In this document: piece after piece, positions 11,101 to 21,776 of the stretch | Layout: each line of letters opens with the position of its first letter | Position numbering within the stretch: position 1 is the stretch's first letter | Source of the DNA: Aquila chrysaetos chrysaetos | Lineage: Eukaryota; Chordata; Aves; Accipitriformes; Accipitridae | Direction of reading: 5' to 3' | Assembly (NCBI RefSeq): GCF_900496995.4 | Contig: NC_044027.1 | Location: 10,750,743 to 10,814,742 of the forward strand | DNA: 64,000 nucleotides | Notes under the pieces: generated by a model | What the model saw: only the letters and a program-made list of their open reading frames with translations | The model's database searches: none | What the model was told of the DNA's origin: nothing | Made by a program: the position numbers and the translations under genes

Positions 11101-14100
11101 TTTTTTAACTTGATTTTAAAAATCTGTAGATATTCTGGTTCTGATGCTAATTTAGACTAATGGACCAGTCAACTTTGGTTACTGAGGTGATTGTCTAGTC
11201 TTGCTTGTTGTCTTCTGGTGAGAGAAGCTTCTCTGGAGACCCCGATCATTAGCATCTACAGCAAGATGCAGCGTGCTGAGGGTGTGATAAAATCTGATTC
11301 CTTTGTTTTAGTTGCATTTATTTTTTTGGATAGCAATTATACATGTCTTCTCGCCTTTCACTAATATTGTAGGAATTGGTGCTCAGTGTTTTGAGGGTTT
11401 TGGTGCCTGTTTAGTGCAAATGAGTTTTATTATTGCAAGATGATGCTGTGACACGCTGTGCTGTACACATCTTATTTGCTTCTAGGCAATCTGCTGCTCA
11501 AATGTCTGCTATCTAAAGTAAAGGCCAAATTATTTCAGTTTTGCCTGTCTTTATGCAAAGGCCAGGTTTGTCAGTCCTTAGCGTAGTCCTTGAGTCCAGT
11601 GTCAGTGTCCACTATTTCAGCGTTATTGTAATTGAGTAGTCTCTGCACCACCTTGAGTGCTTTGACATAGGAGCTTTCTAAATACAGGGACTATTAGAAG
11701 TATTATCAATATGCCTCAGTGAGTGCATTTCTTATCTAAATGGAAGAACTCGGTCGAAATCCTCTCTAGGTATGAATCATCATTAATAATTCACTCTCTG
11801 TCTTTGATGACTAGTAATTATTTATAATAAACCAGGGCTCACTCAGTCCTTCTAGTCCTTTCTTTCCCCTATTTATTATTGGAAAGAACTTCTGTCCTTC
11901 CTCACCCTCTGAAAATCTTGTGTGACTTGATTTATGGTAAAGTATTACCCTGGGAGAAGGGACTGGTAGTTTTCTTCTTCCTGTGACTTATCTCACTTTC
12001 ATAGTTTTGTGGCTATCATCAGTCTCTCTGGGTTTTTACAGGTTTTCTACATGTCTCTCTGGACAAACATTTACTCCACAGTCCAGCTGTGTTCCTTCGG
12101 ACGCTACTGGGAGGCCAGCGTGCTGGTGACCCTGGCTGCTGTAGCAGTCACTGTAGTTGTGATACTGGTTATCGATTGTCGCCAGAGGAAGGTAAGAGGA
12201 GGCCGCTTGTGTGCAGGCACGCAGTGCGTGGGGAGCAGGTCTCTCTCCCACCAAAGTGCTGGGACCCAGGTCATCTCCTAGATGCATACGAAGAACAGAA
12301 TTACCCAGGGAGGAAGGAATATTTTTACAGCAGGCTCAGAGATCAGGTTCAGGCAAGGGATGCTTTACAGCCAAGTTAGGTGTCAAAATGCCTCAAAAGT
12401 AGGTGTTGGAGCCCGGCAGGCTGGCTCCAAGCGCCTGCTGTCACTGGAGATAAAGCAACTGTTGCAGAGTGCGGTTCGCACTCCCACGGCTGGTGAGAAG
12501 CCACGGGGGCTCGCCAGCAGAGCTGGCTCCTGCCCTGCTTCTGACGATGGTCCTTGCAGTCTCGGCTGTGTGCAGCCATTAATAGCATCGTTTACTTGTG
12601 TTGCTGTGGTGCTCTGGACTTTGCAACAGGTCCAGAACAAAAAGGCAGCTCCTAACCCATGGAAATTGCAATAAAATTATAAAACCGAGGTAGACTGGGC
12701 AGTGGAAGGAAGTAGGGAGATGATGTTAGCATGAGAGGCAACCAGCCTGCAGCATCCAGTGCTTGGTTGTTGTCAACTTTTGTTTGTAGGAATCACAGGA
12801 GTATGGAAATTACTAAGTGATCTGAAAAGTAATATTGGAAAGGCTTGATTCAAAATCCAGAGGGGTCTTTGCACTGATTTTAATTGCACGGGTTTAGGAG
12901 CAAGCCTCTAATGACAGCTGTGCAATGATTCTTCCAAAGGGAAACCTGGCAAACATGCAGGTGCACAGAGGTTCAGGAAAGCAGTCCTTCACCCAGGGAC
13001 TGCTGGGGAAGGAAAAGAGAACATGATACTGGAAGTCGATTCCACTTCAGACATCTTGTCTGTAAGAGAAATAATCCTTAGTGAGATTTCTGGCTCCACA
13101 GACATCCACCAGCGGTGGCTAGGCCGATACTGACGGCTGGTGACAGTCCTGCCTGACTGCAGACTGCTCCTGTCACTGCTTTCCTTTCAGAGATGTGGTA
13201 TTTGGGATTATCCAGCTGCAGTTTGTAGCATTAGGCTGGCTCAACTTTTGCTGTAGAGTGTGTTAATTTTTCCTGCATTCTTTAATAGATAAACGTGAAT
13301 ACAGATGTGAGGCTAGCAGCTGTCAATGAAATCTTTATCAAACACCATTTAATAGTAGGGATTACAGATGCCCTGGATGGACCACATAACATCCTACAAG
13401 TATCCTTTCTGTAGGGAATCATTTGTACCCCTTCTGGGTAGCTAATGATATGGAGGTATTCACTGATGTTATGATCCATGAGGATCTCCAGTGGGTGGGA
13501 TTTCTAGGATTCATTTTTTCTCCTATTGGATGGCATGAGGGATTGGGTATCTTTTCTTCTCCTATAAGTGAGGATTGAGATATGCCCAAAGGCAATTGGA
13601 AATAATGAGTCTAAAAGATTGAAGTGGGATTAGTCCTTTCGGCAGGCAATTATTCCTGAAAGTGTATTATACTTACATGACAGTAATGATTCTTATTATA
13701 AGCAGAGTGACAGCAATATGCCTATGGCAAAAAAAAACCAACACAGAGAAAACCAGAGTGCCTGTCCCTGGGAGCTCATGTTCTGCCTTGCAGAGACAAA
13801 CTAAGCCAACAGCATCCAAGTGCCTTTGCTCTCCGGGTGATTTGTAACCCTGGGCTCCCTCCTTCAGGCACGTTAGAGAACTTGATTTCACCGTGCGTGT
13901 GTCTGGCAGGCAGGTCTGTAGCTGCCAAGCACTTCTGACCTTCATGGCCTTTTAAAAGTGTGGGTTGAAGAAACTAGGTAGAGGGAGGCTCATTTGCTGC
14001 TTTTTAGAGATACCTTTTCTGGACTAGCCAAAGATTTAGGGGAAAAAAGAGAGTTCTAAGACAGCATGAAACTGTTAAAGGAAGGTGAGAGAGATGGTCT

Positions 14101-17100
14101 CCTAGATTTGCTGGTGGACCTCACTCCCCTCCATATATACAGAGGTATGAAAGAGAAATGGAGGGGGAGCCAAGGCTGAAACACAGGGTCAGAGAAGGGG
14201 GCAGCGAATACCACAGGAGGGCCAGCAGGGGTGAAGTCACGCAGAATGAGGAGAAAACACGTAAGAACCTGAATTAGACATTTGTTCAGACCAGCATAAT
14301 TTTGCACCTCAGTAAGTGAGGACTAATCCAAGGAGCCTTCACCTCTACCTATGTGTCCCAGAACTGCCTGAGAGCAGAAAACAACCCAAGGATTTATGAT
14401 TTCTCAGTCTGCTCCAAAGTCATATCCGTTTTAACCCTCTAGCTTTTATGCTGTTCCTGAATCCCCTTGATAATGGCAGCTTGAGTAGATATACAAGGAA
14501 AGACCTTTGGCTGCCTTCTCGGGGGCTGGTGCTCTCAAAGCTGGCACAACTAACAACCCCAACATGTTGCTCTTGGTAGACTCTTTGCAAACAGTGCCTC
14601 CGTCCTGAAGACAAGCACGAAGTACAGTAAATTTTGTAAAAAATAAACGGAATGAATCCCTAGAAACAAAGGAAAGAAAGCAGGAAGGAGTTTAGGGGAG
14701 CTAAGTCAAGGTGACCCACCAGTTTATTTAGATGTAAGGCAACTGAGTGAGTGATGGGCAATGGCCCTGGATTATCCCAGTTTTCACCCCACCAGGATGC
14801 AGGAGGTGTGCCAGGAGGACTGGCTGCCCTCTGGGGCAATGTCCCCATTCCCTGCCACCCCTCTTCTTTTCCTCTTTCCCTTGAGGTTTTGCATTAGCCC
14901 AGACCCTCTTGGCTTAAAATTAGCCCTGTGATGTGTTATTTGGTTCCCGTGTCCTGAGCACCCCATGGGCACCACCTGCCTTTGCTCTGCTTCCTGCAAG
15001 GTTGGTACCAAGAGCCGCACAGAGGTGGAGGGCTGCGGAGGGGCAAGCGTGGAAAGACCCCTTCCTTAACCCTGCCCATCCCAGCTGTGGTTCGTGCACT
15101 TCAGCCCGGAGCGCTGCCTCCAGTCCTTGGCAGCCCACATCACGGACCTGCAGAGGACGCGAGAGGTAAATGATGGTGGGCACAGCCCGAGCTCCTGCAG
15201 GGACACGTGCAGGTCCACCCCTAGCCCCCGGCTTTGGTGGGATGGAGGTGGGCAAGGAGAACCGAGTGTTTGAGTGTCCTCCTGGGCATCCCCTGCTGTG
15301 AACTGGGAGCTGGACAGACTGGGAGGTGGATAAACTGCATCTGTCGGTGCCCAGTTCAGCAGGAATTGGTTTAGGTCCTGTGGTACGTGCATGTCTGGAT
15401 AATTAACTGTACAACTTTAATAAAGGAAAGTCATCAAGAATCAAGGGTAAATTTTGAAAGCATGTGTCACAACTTGAAATAGTGGACACCTTGAGCTGTC
15501 CTTCTGAAATAAATGGGATAGCCTGAGGAATAAGTAAACACTGTACTGGGCTAACTGTATAAAATTTTTGTCCTCTTGGCCTTAAGAAAATGTTTTCCTC
15601 TATGCGCTTGTAGAAATATACGAACACCGCACTCTCCTGCACTGAATTGCCCTTGCTGACCATGGCTGCAGGATGAGAGGTGAGGGAGTATAACCCTCCG
15701 AAAATCCCAAAGCTGCTCATCTCCCTGGATGAACCGACAAATGCAGATTGGGGGATGGACAGTAACACATCAATTCATATATTGGCTGATATAACTCATA
15801 TGGTTTTTAAAGACAAGATTCTCCATGCCAGGCTCTGACCATCATGCTGGGAACAGTTGCTGGCACAAGACACAGCTGATGATAGCAGCAGGGCTGTGGG
15901 ATGAAGACACTCAGCTCCAAGTGCTGGGCACGGCTCTTGGCCAATGCTGTTTTTGACTCTTGGAATGATAACTCCTAGGAGTAAAAAATGTGCAGGAGGA
16001 AATCGTGCTCTTTAAAGGCTGTCCTCAGGACACCGCTGCTGCCTTTGGAGGCCCCCCAAAATCTCTTTCTCTTCCAGTCAGGCTTGCAGCACAGCCTGGA
16101 CCAGCTCTGTGTGGTTATGGAGGCGGTGGTTCGGCCTGACCTGGGGACGGAGGAGGAGGCTTCGCGTGAAGAGTCCCCTCTTTTATCCAGTGGAGTGAAT
16201 CCAAATAAAGAGCCCGTGACATGCAACGAGCTGCTCCACCTCGTTCCCAAGGGCCCACCAGAGGTAATGAGAAATATCCCTCCCTGACGGACAGAGGCAC
16301 CAAATCACCTCCCCAGGCACCTCGGCTCCAAAACTCCCCTCAGCAGCTGCCAGCCATGGGGGACACCTCCTTTTTCACCAGTAGGAGCACCTGGAAGCCT
16401 GGAGGTCCACACACACCTTCTCCAGCCCTGACACTGCTGAGCAGTTAATGCTTACTGAGCAGCTAGTGCTTAATCCTTGAGGAATTCATGGATTGGGCTT
16501 TTCCTTGCTGGTGGCCAGGGGTCCTCTTTTGGAAGACAACGTCTCCCAGGGTCCATGCACAGACCCAGCACCTGTGTCTGGGCTGGGGGTGAGGCACGGA
16601 TGTGCTCAGCCTTTGTCTCCTCCATGGAGTGTGCCTTCAAAGACTTGTGCCATGCTGAGCAACAAATGTGTCCTCATTCCTGCCCAGCAAGAAGTTTCAA
16701 AAGGGATGATTTTGATTTATTTTACAGTTTTCCTCTCGGGGTTACTAAGCGAATTTGGTGCAGGTGACATCCCTGCAGATTGAAGCTCTCTGGCCATCTA
16801 CAGGCAAAAAAAAGCAACCGGAGGCAGTGACGGAGCAGGCAGGTCCCCAAGAAGCCTGGCTCCTTGGCCACCCACTGGCGAGCGGTCATTTCATGTCACT
16901 CCCCCGTGGGGACAGTGTGCCAGCACTGCTGACCAGAAGGGGATCTGGGACAGTTATATATGCCATTGGCTTCTGTCCTGTTTCCTTCAGACAAGGACAG
17001 TCCTTGAACGAGGGAGCAAATGGTATTTCATGTATCATCCACTCTTCCTGCAGGTAGATTCTCTACTCTGACACCTCTCTTGCTTGTTCCAGGTGATGGC

Positions 17101-17272
17101 CCAGCAGCTCCTGGTTATCTTCAGCGGATGCTACGTCCGGCTCCTGGTCACCGGCCGTCTCCCTCGGGCCGTGGCAGGGGGGCACCTGGAGCACAGCAGC
17201 GTGCCCTGTCTCTGCCAGTTCATCAAGACCACCGCGCTCAACACACACCAGAGCTGGTTCATGGGCAGGTGA
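8077..17272 (+). CDS. TMEM268: TMEM268 (transmembrane protein 268), complete coding sequence in eight exons
   Basis: Joined coding exons: 8077-8182, 10038-10147, 10707-10814, 12042-12191, 13289-13399, 15085-15165, 16078-16263, 17093-17272. All junctions are GT-AG, phases agree throughout, and the joined frame gives 343 residues plus TGA. I recognise it by alignment from memory with human TMEM268 (C9orf91, about 342 aa): exon 2 carries PNGQVLMVL, exon 3 RRYLFYNSR, exon 4 WTNIYST, exon 5 NTDVRLAA, exon 6 LWFVHF, exon 7 LDQLCVVME, exon 8 MAQQLLVIF and RLLVTGRLP. Exon lengths match the mammalian gene where I can compare. Two hydrophobic helices lie at about residues 101-121 and 133-153, separated by a short turn, so both termini probably face the cytosol. 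The rest is soluble: about 100 residues before the helices and 190 after. The family is known mainly as a domain of unknown function (DUF4481). An integrin beta-4 link has been reported in human cells; nothing in the sequence tests that. Start: first ATG after an in-frame stop at 8005, with A at -3 and G at +4. Confidence 0.96.
10038..10147 (+). CDS. TMEM268: TMEM268 coding exon 2
   Basis: Follows the acceptor ctcttgcag and ends at CAG|GTAAGC. The 110 bases complete codon 36 and add 36 codons (residues 37-72). Contains PNGQVLMVLSVDNNC, matching the conserved NGQVLTVLRIDN stretch of the mammalian protein. Two ATG codons inside it are internal methionines, not starts. Confidence 0.95.
10707..10814 (+). 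CDS. TMEM268: TMEM268 coding exon 3
   Basis: Acceptor ctgagcag, donor GTG|GTAAGG. 108 bases, phase 0 at both ends, residues 73-108. Contains VRRYLFYNSRAFQIAIAV: the near-invariant RRYxxYNSR motif followed by the start of the first membrane helix. Confidence 0.96.
12042..12191 (+). CDS. TMEM268: TMEM268 coding exon 4 (both membrane helices)
   Basis: Acceptor tttttacag, donor AAG|GTAAGA. 150 bases, phase 0, residues 109-158. Encodes the end of helix 1 (FYMSLWTNIYSTVQL), a short loop (CSFGRYWE) and helix 2 (ASVLVTLAAVAVTVVVILVI), ending in the basic stop-transfer-like RQRK. The hairpin layout matches mammalian TMEM268, including WTNIYST and VTLAAV. Confidence 0.96.
13289..13399 (+). CDS. TMEM268: TMEM268 coding exon 5
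   Basis: Acceptor ttctttaatag, donor CAA|GTATCC, the weakest splice site of the gene. 111 bases, phase 0, residues 159-195. Contains NTDVRLAAVNE and VGITDALDG, matching the human NTDLRLAA and LGVTDTVEG segments. The exon length of 37 codons equals the human one, which supports the weak donor. Confidence 0.93.
15085..15165 (+). CDS. TMEM268: TMEM268 coding exon 6
   Basis: Acceptor ccatcccag, donor GAG|GTAAAT. 81 bases, phase 0, residues 196-222. Begins LWFVHFSPERC, the counterpart of human LWFVYFDLENC, with the same 27-codon length. Confidence 0.95.
16078..16263 (+). CDS. TMEM268: TMEM268 coding exon 7
   Basis: Acceptor tctttctcttccag, donor GAG|GTAATG. 186 bases, phase 0, residues 223-284. 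Contains LDQLCVVME, then an acidic, poorly conserved linker (GTEEEASREESPLL), then ELLHLVPKG. Human has LSQLCVVME, an acidic linker and ELHQLVPE in the same order. Confidence 0.95.
16437..16472. repeat. 18-bp tandem duplication in TMEM268 intron 7
   Basis: CTGAGCAGTTAATGCTTA followed directly by CTGAGCAGCTAGTGCTTA, two mismatches in 18. A small local duplication about 175 bases after the exon 7 donor. Confidence 0.85.
17093..17272 (+). CDS. TMEM268: TMEM268 coding exon 8 (terminal exon)
   Basis: Acceptor ttgcttgttccag. 59 codons plus the TGA stop at 17270-17272, residues 285-343. Contains MAQQLLVIFSGCYVRLLVTGRLP, closely matching human [23 protein letters not shown], then PCLCQFI like human PCPCQLI. 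The last dozen residues are divergent, as usual for this family's C-terminus. Confidence 0.96.
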   Translation: MMAQQLLVIFSGCYVRLLVTGRLPRAVAGGHLEHSSVPCLCQFIKTTALNTHQSWFMGR

Positions 17273-17296
17273 CCAGAGGGGGCTGGAAAACACTGA

Positions 17297-17302
17297 AATA
17301 AA
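17297..17302 (+). terminator. TMEM268: First poly(A) signal of TMEM268 (AATAAA)
   Basis: Canonical AATAAA 25 bases after the TGA stop, in gaaataaaagc. Use of this site would give an unusually short 3' UTR of about 45-55 bases. A second AATAAA at 17405-17410 is the alternative. Confidence 0.55.
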
Positions 17303-17404
17303 AGCTGCCCATCCACAACAGTGTGAAGAAGCCATGGGGCAGAGGAGAGGGCTATAACTGTGCATCCTGGACTTATCCAGATGAATGAGTGGAAATATAA
17401 CTCT

Positions 17405-17410
17405 AATAAA
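17405..17410 (+). terminator. TMEM268: Second poly(A) signal of TMEM268 (AATAAA)
   Basis: Canonical AATAAA in ctctaataaaacatg, about 130 bases after the stop codon. It gives a more typical 3' UTR than the proximal signal; the sequence does not show which is used. Confidence 0.45.
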
Positions 17411-18920
17411 ACATGCAAGACGCTCACCAGAAAGCTGCTTACCTTTGAGACCTTCTGCCTGCCCACAGGCTTGGTGTGAAGGAGTTGCTCTGGGGGTCAG
17501 AAACAATCCAAGGACAGCCTGGAGCTCCCTTGGGAAATTTCCCACTGCTCTTACTTGGGGGCCTCGGAGAGCCATGGGGAATACCTGCAGGTGCCAGCCC
17601 CACACCTTCGAAATGAAGTACGTGGGGGGTTTTTAATACAAGGAAGACAGGGAACTCTGTGCATAGCAGTGTTGCAAATGTGATATTTGCTCTGGATTAT
17701 GTTTGTGTCACGTAGTTGCCAGTGACAGTGAGCTTTGTCCTGTGACAGACATGGGCAGCGTCTCAGCTGATGAGTTGGCAAACTTTCCAGTTAAGAACTA
17801 GCTCGGGATGGTGCTCGGTAACTGCCGCTTCTGCTGCGTCCCCTGGGAGGATGGTGATGGACGTCTTGATGATCCATGGGATTAAGCCTTGAAGAAGGCA
17901 CTGGGCACTGGGTAGGGCATCCTGGAGCACAGCTCTTTTCAGACTCCCCTTCCTGCTCCATTTTGGGACAGGCTGATTTCCTTTGTTTTTCCCTTCCTCC
18001 TTTCTCCCCACTGCGTATACACCCAGCACATAAGAGGAGTCAGTGGTGAGCAGGAGACTTCAGCATTTGCGTGGAGTCCATGGGAAATGAAGCGCTGTAA
18101 GCCTACAAGAGGTGGTGTGCTCAGGTGGTGTCCATGAATGGAGAATTGCTGTATGGCCCAGGAACTGCTCATGTCCTCCTCTGTCCCCAGAGCCAGGCAT
18201 TTCCATGAACTTCAGGTGACTCCATCCACTGATGTTTACCCAACCACCTAACCACACGGTTTGGTGGCAATAGCTGTTCTAGGAAGTGGCAATGGTCAGA
18301 ATAAAGAGTCCTAAGGTCTGTGTTTTCCAGCCTTGCTGTGGCTGAGTGTGCATGGGAGGTACAGGTCTGCTTTTCACCTTCCAGCCTTCCCGCCCTCCGT
18401 CCCTCCCCATCTCGGGCAGAGCCCTGCAATCCCCCGGGCAGGGTTTGTGCCTCTCCCACCTTAATGAAGCTCAGCATGGGATACTTGTCCTGCACAAAGC
18501 CAGGAGGGTTTTAAAGTTAAGGTCACTAGTTTGTGCACATCCTTCCATTGTGTGTATCCCATCCTGCCACTGAGCATCTCCCCTTTGTGTGATATTGTGC
18601 CAGAAAAGTTTTGGTACCGAAGGCCAAACCATCGTGCAGAGTGGCAGCAAGAGGCTGAGCCCTGGAGACCCAGGAGCTTACAGCCAGCTCTCCCCAGGGG
18701 TGCAGGATGACTCTGCTCCCTCCCCTGCTGTCTGTATCACAAGCAATGGTGAGACAAGATCCATCTCTTCCTATACAAGCAGCAAGGCAAGCCTCAGCAG
18801 CAAGCCCAAGTGCTGCCAATGTACAATCCAAAGCATCAGTCTATTCAAACACCATAATGACAGCAAACCCCTTCCAGGAGAAAAACCACCACGCTCCCAA
18901 ACAGCCTCTTTTCATCTGTC

Positions 18921-18926
18921 TTTATT
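18921..18926 (-). terminator. Minus-strand AATAAA that could serve the candidate gene
   Basis: TTTATT on the + strand reads AATAAA on the minus strand, about 290 bases beyond the candidate stop codon at 19215. The position suits a poly(A) signal, but hexamers like this are common by chance. Confidence 0.25.
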
Positions 18927-19214
18927 TCTGGTTCAACTTGGGCTGTCACAGGAAGGGGTCGGGCAGATTCCTCCCCGCACAGGCGGAGTTTGCGATTCTG
19001 CTGTCATTGCTCTCTGTGACGGTGTAGCGTTTGCTAGAGGGGGGATCCGACTGTGGTCCCTGCAGCCCTCTGCTCTGTGGGTGCTGTGCATCACACTGGG
19101 GTGCTGGCTGCCCAGTAAAGACAGCTTAACCAGCTTACTGGGCATGGGGAAGGGGGTCGTACAAAACATCATGGGATTTCCACAGACCTAAGCTCTAAGA
19201 CTCCTTACTCTAGC

Positions 19215-19461
19215 TCAGGAGCTGATTTTACCTTCATGGAAATTGTCTGAATGTATACCAATATCATTAGGGGCATAATTTGGTTTCACAGTATAAAAAT
19301 CCGATTCGCTGCTAGGATGCAATGGCTCATGCTCTTCCCCTGACGGTCCACAGCCCAAAAGTGCTGGGAGCATCTGATACACATTGGCAATCTTTTTTTT
19401 CTGCCAGCTGGAAAATTCTGGTAACGAGAGACTGATCAGGACATTTTCTGTCATTGTGCTT
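19215..19461 (-). CDS. Candidate terminal coding exon of an unrecognised minus-strand gene
   Basis: On the minus strand an acceptor (tgctctcaacacag) is followed by 81 open codons and TGA at 19217-19215. The predicted stretch includes TENVLISLSLPEFSSWQ, KKKIANVYQMLPALLGC, SESDFYTVKPNYAPND and ends HEGKISS. It has a balanced composition and several tyrosines, resembling a receptor-type cytoplasmic tail, but I do not recognise the family. The first base completes a codon left by the candidate exon at 21776-21645, so phases agree. An AATAAA on the same strand lies about 290 bases beyond the stop. A donor-like GAAG|GTAAAA lies 5 codons before the stop, so the true end could differ. No homology search was possible. 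Confidence 0.3.
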
Positions 19462-21644
19462 CTGTGTTGAGAGCAGATACAGGAGGGATTTGCTGATATT
19501 TTCCAATCCCTGGGCTGCAGGATTCCCAGCAAACGCATTCTCTGGGAAATCTGGTGGGAGGAAAGCTCGTGGCCTTCAGGGCAGGACCACGAGCACTTTT
19601 ACCCTCAGGACCTGCAGGGCTGGTCTTGGATGGGGTTGCTGTTCCTGGGAAGCGAGGCTCGTGCTTGGGGGGCTGCTGATACCTCTGCCTTTACATCTGC
19701 AAATGCACAAGCATCAGAGAAAAGAGGGGGATTCAGGATTAGCCAAGGGGAAAGATTATTGCTGAAGGGATGAGGCTGGGGTGTGAACTGGCAAGTTGCT
19801 CAGAAAAACCTCCTGACGGGAACTGTAAGCAGCATTAGCTTAGTGCGAGGGAGTCAGGCCAGGTTTACGACACAGATAACCCCCCAGCAGAGCCCACCTT
19901 GCTGCAAGGAGGGGAATACAGTTCCGCAGTTTCCAAGCTGTGACCTGGACACCACCGGTGCCTCCAGATCATCCCCATTTCCCAGCCAGATCTGATCTCT
20001 GCTGAGCTGTACGCTCCTCGCGCCCTGTCCGGGGCCAGCTTTCCCTGGGGTGCCGCAGAGCTCAAAGCTGTGGGCTGCTCCGTGCCAAAGAGCGGCGCAG
20101 ACCACCACTGCCCTTCGCACTGGTGCAGCCCCCTGCATCCACAGCCGCTGAGGGGCTGGTGGGCCCAACCTGCCAGCAAGTGACGGGGCCAGACCCCCTG
20201 CTAGTGCCAACTGGGCAGCTCCCCCGATTGCCATTAAACACCCAGGAATTAACTGCAGAGAAGGAGCTTAACTTCTTTGCCCAGAGGAGGAGTTTGATTC
20301 CTCTCGCTAATACACCCAAGCGCCTGCCTTGATCTTCCCATTCGGGGCCTCTGCAAAGTCCTGGCTCCACTCCCTCTGCTTTTCCTCCATATGCACTTAA
20401 TTAAGGCATTAGTGAAGCGAGACATCCCCTTTCCCTCACCTCATCCCCGCTTTAAGGCTCCAGCTGTTATTTTAGGGGAAAGGCAGTATTCTGGAGATTT
20501 CACAGGACCCCCTCAGCAAACAGTTCCCTTTCCTCCCCTCGTGCACAGCACATGGGAGCAGCAGAAAGGGAATAACTCAGCCCGACATCTTCCCTGCGAG
20601 TCTCCTGTGACAGCCCTGAGCTCTTGGCAGAGGTAGGAGACCACGGGGCACGACCTGACCGCCGTGGCAGCTGCCCGGGAATGTGCTTGTGCCTAAGTGC
20701 AGCTCCGGGCATGTTTGCACAAGAGCAACCAGGAGTGACTCAGCTGAACCAGTGAAACTGGTATTGGTGGGGCAGGTCTTTCCCATGCTCAGATTCTTTT
20801 GTCTGCTGTTCAGAAATGATTTCATTTTGACAGCAAGCTTTAACGCTTGAGCAGCACGGCCGGGCGATGCAGGAGCAGCTCCCCTGTGAGCCCTCCTCGC
20901 CGGGAGCAGCCCCTGCGGCTGGAGCAGGGGTGAGGAGCCGGGAAGGTCTTTGCCGTACCCGTTGTGCTGAATCGGGGGCGGCCAGGAGAAGCAGCTGCTC
21001 TTGGGGACATCGCATGAGCGATCTGCAAAGTCATAGCGATTTCTGTGTTTTAAATGGGCCAGAAAGGGGCTGGGGAGGATTGGCAGCAAGGACAGAAACC
21101 TCTCACTGCCAGCTGGGGTGCGTGGTGATGCATTTTGGTGTTAGCAGGGTGCCTGAAATAACAAAAATTGCCCCAGGGAGACGTAGCTCTGGGGAAGTGG
21201 TGCTTCAGCAGGTTACATCCGCTCACCCCTCTAATTACGCCCAGAGTAAGTCTGTCCTCCCTTCTAAAGGCTGCGATTTGCTCATCCTCTCTGTCAGGGG
21301 CTGGGAGGCAGCCATGACATTTAAAGGCAAAACGCAGCAAGGGAAGATAAAGCAGGAAAGAAGATAAACTTTTGTGACTTATACCTGTTACGGTTCTTCC
21401 TCAGACAAAGTGCCCGGCTCTGAGGAAGACGATGGTCTCTGGAGCAGAGGCAGGGAGGGATAGGGACCCAGCGCATCTCTCCTGCTGCAGGGCAGCGGCT
21501 TGCCTGGGTCAGCAGGCAGCAACAGGAGGTGCCCCCCTCCCCATCCCACCCCGTGAGCCCAGGCAAGCCCTGGCCCCTCCGTCCCCAGCGTGGTCGGGGC
21601 CGAGGCGTGTGGATGTCCCCGTCCCCAGCGAGCTGCAGACTTAC

Positions 21645-21776
21645 TTTGGTGGTGGCGGTGGGGGGCTGCCTGCAGTGGGCAGGGTGGTGGCTCCCGGTGC
21701 TCCCGGTGGCACAGGGTCCCCATCTTCCTGGCCACATAGCGGCAGGCTGGCGGAAAAGGGGAGACCTGTCTGCTCG
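21645..21776 (-). CDS. Candidate internal coding exon of the same minus-strand gene
   Basis: Bounded on the minus strand by an acceptor (gttttgcattgctgcag) and a perfect donor AAA|GTAAGT. The 132 bases are open in the frame that starts after one base and ends with two bases, giving EQTGLPFSASLPLCGQ, GDPVPPGAPGATTLPT and a proline run (PPPPPPK at the junction). That phase joins in frame to the candidate exon at 19461-19215. The low-complexity proline end and moderate acceptor keep this tentative. I found no convincing exon upstream (higher coordinates) ending in the needed phase. Confidence 0.28.

Noticed and set aside
17063-17605. 180-codon minus-strand frame
   Set aside because: It lies antisense to the terminal TMEM268 exon and is an antisense shadow of that coding sequence.
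18589-19191. 200-codon + strand frame downstream of TMEM268
   Set aside because: No domain, repetitive Ser/Pro-rich start, and it overlaps the 3' flank of the minus-strand candidate gene. Composition explains it.
20577-21089. 170-codon minus-strand frame
   Set aside because: GC-rich sequence with open frames on both strands; no splice or homology support. It would lie in the intron between the two candidate exons.
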